From: an uncultured Eubacterium sp.
GTDB lineage: Bacteria > Bacillota > Clostridia > Oscillospirales > Acutalibacteraceae
DNA: 54,702 nucleotides
Direction: 5' to 3'
NCBI GenBank assembly: GCA_944380635.1
Contig: CALWID010000018.1
Span: forward strand, 1 to 54,702
The translations under genes and the position numbers were made by a program. The number at the start of each line of letters is the position of its first letter. Position 1 is the stretch's first letter. The notes under the pieces were generated by a model that was not told the DNA's origin, ran no database searches, and saw only the letters and a program-made list of their open reading frames with translations. Shown here one piece after another: positions 53,050 through 54,702 of this stretch.

Positions 53050-53757
53050 ATGTCAACAAGTAAAATTGAGTGGACCGAGATAACTTGGAATCCTATAACT
53101 GGGTGCACCAAAACATCTGACGGGTGCTTGAATTGTTACGCGGATAGATTTGCTAAAAGATTAAAAGCAATGGGGAATAAAAGATATAAAAATGGTTTTG
53201 AGGTAACCATTCATGAAGATCTGATTGAAGAACCTAAAAAGTGGAAGACTCCAAAAAAAGTATTCGTTAATTCTATGTCAGATATATTTCATGAAAAGGT
53301 ACCAGATGATATAATATTGTCTATTTTTAAAACAATGAATGAATGTCCTCAGCATCAATTTCAGATTTTAACAAAAAGGCCCGAAAGGCTTAAATCCTTA
53401 AATAAAAAAATTAAATGGACCAAAAATATATGGCTGGGTGTAACTATTGAAAATGATAAATATTTGTATAGAGGCGATATTCTTAAAAATACAAGCGCCT
53501 ATATTAAATTTATCTCAGCTGAGCCATTAATTGGAAGTTTGAAAGACATTAACTTAGATGGCATTGATTGGTTGATTGTTGGAGGAGAATCTGGACCACA
53601 TTGCAGACCCATTGAAAAAAAATGGGTAGAAGAACTTCTTGAACTAGCTCAGAAAAGTAATGTAGCTTTTTTCTTTAAACAATGGGGAGGCGTTAACAAA
53701 AAGAAAAACGGGAAGGCTCTAAATGGTAAAATAATACAAGAATACCCAATTAAATGA
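53050..53757 (+). CDS. Three-Cys-motif protein (phage Gp37/Gp68, DUF5131 family)
   Basis: TEITWNPITGCTKTSDGC, then LNCYADRFAKRL, puts cysteines at 19, 26 and 29 (CX6CX2C), the three-Cys motif thought to hold an iron-sulfur cluster in a radical-SAM-like barrel. KKVFVNSMSDIFHE, QFQILTKRPERL, IWLGVTIEN, KFISAEPLIG, WLIVGGESGPHCRP and FFFKQWGG are all family hallmarks and near complete. 235 aa from ATG 53050 (GGAGAG upstream). It is translationally coupled to tcmP. Activity unknown; relatives occur in phages and mobile elements. Confidence 0.88.
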   Translation: MSTSKIEWTEITWNPITGCTKTSDGCLNCYADRFAKRLKAMGNKRYKNGFEVTIHEDLIEEPKKWKTPKKVFVNSMSDIFHEKVPDDIILSIFKTMNECPQHQFQILTKRPERLKSLNKKIKWTKNIWLGVTIENDKYLYRGDILKNTSAYIKFISAEPLIGSLKDINLDGIDWLIVGGESGPHCRPIEKKWVEELLELAQKSNVAFFFKQWGGVNKKKNGKALNGKIIQEYPIK

Positions 53758-53912
53758 ACAATAATGTTTAACAATAAATTTATATAAGTTTTATTATTTA
53801 TCAAAAGAACAAACTATATGACATAATAAATTAATATAATAAATTTATAGTAGTAATCAAATGCAAAATGCTAACACAATACATGAATAATCCTTTTACT
53901 GTCTTTGTAAAT

Positions 53913-54264
53913 TTAAAATTTCATAACTTCGTCCTTGCTGATGTAACCTTTTAGGAAATCAGCAAGGAATTTTTTCTTTTTCTCAATAAAATCAATATAT
54001 TGGGGCTTGGTATATCGGTTCAGTTTTGTCCAATTATTTATCTTCTCTAGATAAAGCAGGCCCCGATTGATTACATCTTTATTAATGCTTCTTTTGTATT
54101 CAAAAATCACGGATAGTTATTTTATCAATTTCTAAATTATCCATCCGCCCATTGGTAATTCTGCATTCCGATTTAATAAATGTTACTCCGAAAAAAGTAT
54201 TCATATTCTCTACGATTAATTTTTGCAATTTTTTCAAGTGTAACTTATTTAGATGGGAATTCCT
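53913..54264 (-). pseudogene. Frameshifted PD-(D/E)XK nuclease relic
   Basis: Reading from 54264 down, one frame encodes LKKLQKLIVENMNTFFGV, then FIKSECRITNGRMDNLEID, ending in a stop near 54100. A second frame continues with VIFEYKRSINKDVINRGLLY and LEKINNW to 53913. Joined, they match the order of the NucS-like/DUF5655-associated nuclease core: helix-FG, SE..., RiDxLgiD, then the catalytic IEYKR and NVINQGLxYL. A frameshift splits the gene between ITIR and VIFEYK. The start is also lost, since stops precede 54264. After LEKINNW the C-terminus does not resemble the family. Confidence 0.65.
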
Positions 54265-54668
54265 TTATTTTTTTTATATCAAAAGTTTAATATCAGCTAT
54301 TTTATATTATCATATGATTTACAAAAAAATTACCATTAATAATTTAATTATCATATCACATTTGAGCGATTAATAAAATTTTATACTATAAACAATTTAA
54401 TGTTTTAGTAATATTATTATTTTAATAAATTAGGGTTTAGTTTATAATCTGTTAAATTCATTTTAAAATATAAAGAATTACCTTATTAAAGCAATTTTTA
54501 ATAATTAACTATTAACTCATATTTAAAATTAGTTTTATTAAAATCAATTTAAACACATGTTGCAATTTTCAATGTTTGCATTTGAAGGCTCAGAATTTTT
54601 AAAATATTGAAACAATAAATAAATTATGTTACCATAAATATATAATTAAATTATATGGAGATTACTTT

Positions 54669-54702
54669 ATGTTAGATGGAAAATTCATATTATTTGAAAT
54701 AA
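54669..54702 (+). CDS. Start of an unknown gene cut by window edge
   Basis: ATG after TATATGGAGATTACTTT, a good ribosome-binding site at suitable spacing. Only MLDGKFILFEI can be read. Product unknown. The stretch 54265-54668 is AT-rich, with nothing else recognised. Confidence 0.4.
   Translation, partial: MLDGKFILFEI

Noticed and set aside
54152-54373. 73-codon plus frame near the right edge
   Set aside because: It is antisense to the nuclease relic, without a ribosome-binding site, in very AT-rich DNA.
1-54702. tRNA, rRNA or SRP RNA genes
   Set aside because: I looked for tRNA-like TTCGA loops, CCA-type ends and rRNA words by eye and saw none; a covariance search would be decisive.

Overview
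The window looks like the replication-origin neighbourhood of a low-to-moderate GC Clostridia (Bacillota) chromosome, most plausibly an uncultured Oscillospiraceae/Ruminococcaceae-type gut bacterium. The evidence is the Firmicutes gene set serS, parB, parA, noc, rsmG, mnmG, mnmE, jag, yidC, yidD, rnpA, rpmH and gyrA, gyrB, remB, recF, S4 gene, dnaN, dnaA, together with a RibU ECF component under an FMN riboswitch and a one-subunit glycyl-tRNA synthetase. The genus is inferred only from gene content.

Layout. 1-11.1 kb: the segregation, tRNA-modification and membrane-insertion block, all on the minus strand. It has three parS-like sites between parA and noc. 11.4-16.4 kb: a small mixed set (MTA/SAH nucleosidase, XRE regulator, histidine phosphatase, MgtC-like protein, LCP ligase). 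16.7-26.3 kb: the gyrA-to-dnaA block, also minus. Compared with the classical Firmicutes order, in which rpmH and dnaA diverge from one intergenic region, this block is inverted, which puts the candidate origin at about 24.5-26.5 kb. 26.5-30.4 kb: a degenerate LCP-like protein and a folate operon (folE, folP, a YbjQ protein, folB, folK), on plus. 30.4-40 kb: housekeeping and surface genes (small YtxH-like protein, aldolase, RibU, DUF975 protein, glyS, dinB). It also holds a pair of divergent genes resembling the two halves of transcobalamin, one of them behind a cobalamin riboswitch.

From 40.4 kb the content turns accessory: a complete tyrosine recombinase, two zinc-ribbon membrane proteins that share a nearly identical 5' module, a metallophosphoesterase, a soluble FtsH-like AAA/M41 protease, a recombinase fragment, and then a clearly AT-rich stretch. 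That stretch carries McrBC restriction, a TcmP / three-Cys-motif (DUF5131) pair, and a frameshifted PD-(D/E)XK nuclease relic. This reads as a genomic and defence island beside the origin.

Best candidates for new biology: (1) DnaA with a changed DNA-recognition motif together with TTTTCAACA repeats at the likely origin; (2) a riboswitch-linked split transcobalamin-like surface pair; (3) the TcmP plus three-Cys two-gene cassette next to McrBC; (4) a Noc-type ParB paralogue without the membrane-targeting N-terminus; (5) a composite family of interspersed palindromic repeats that has expanded to five 51-bp units between dnaN and the S4/recF genes.
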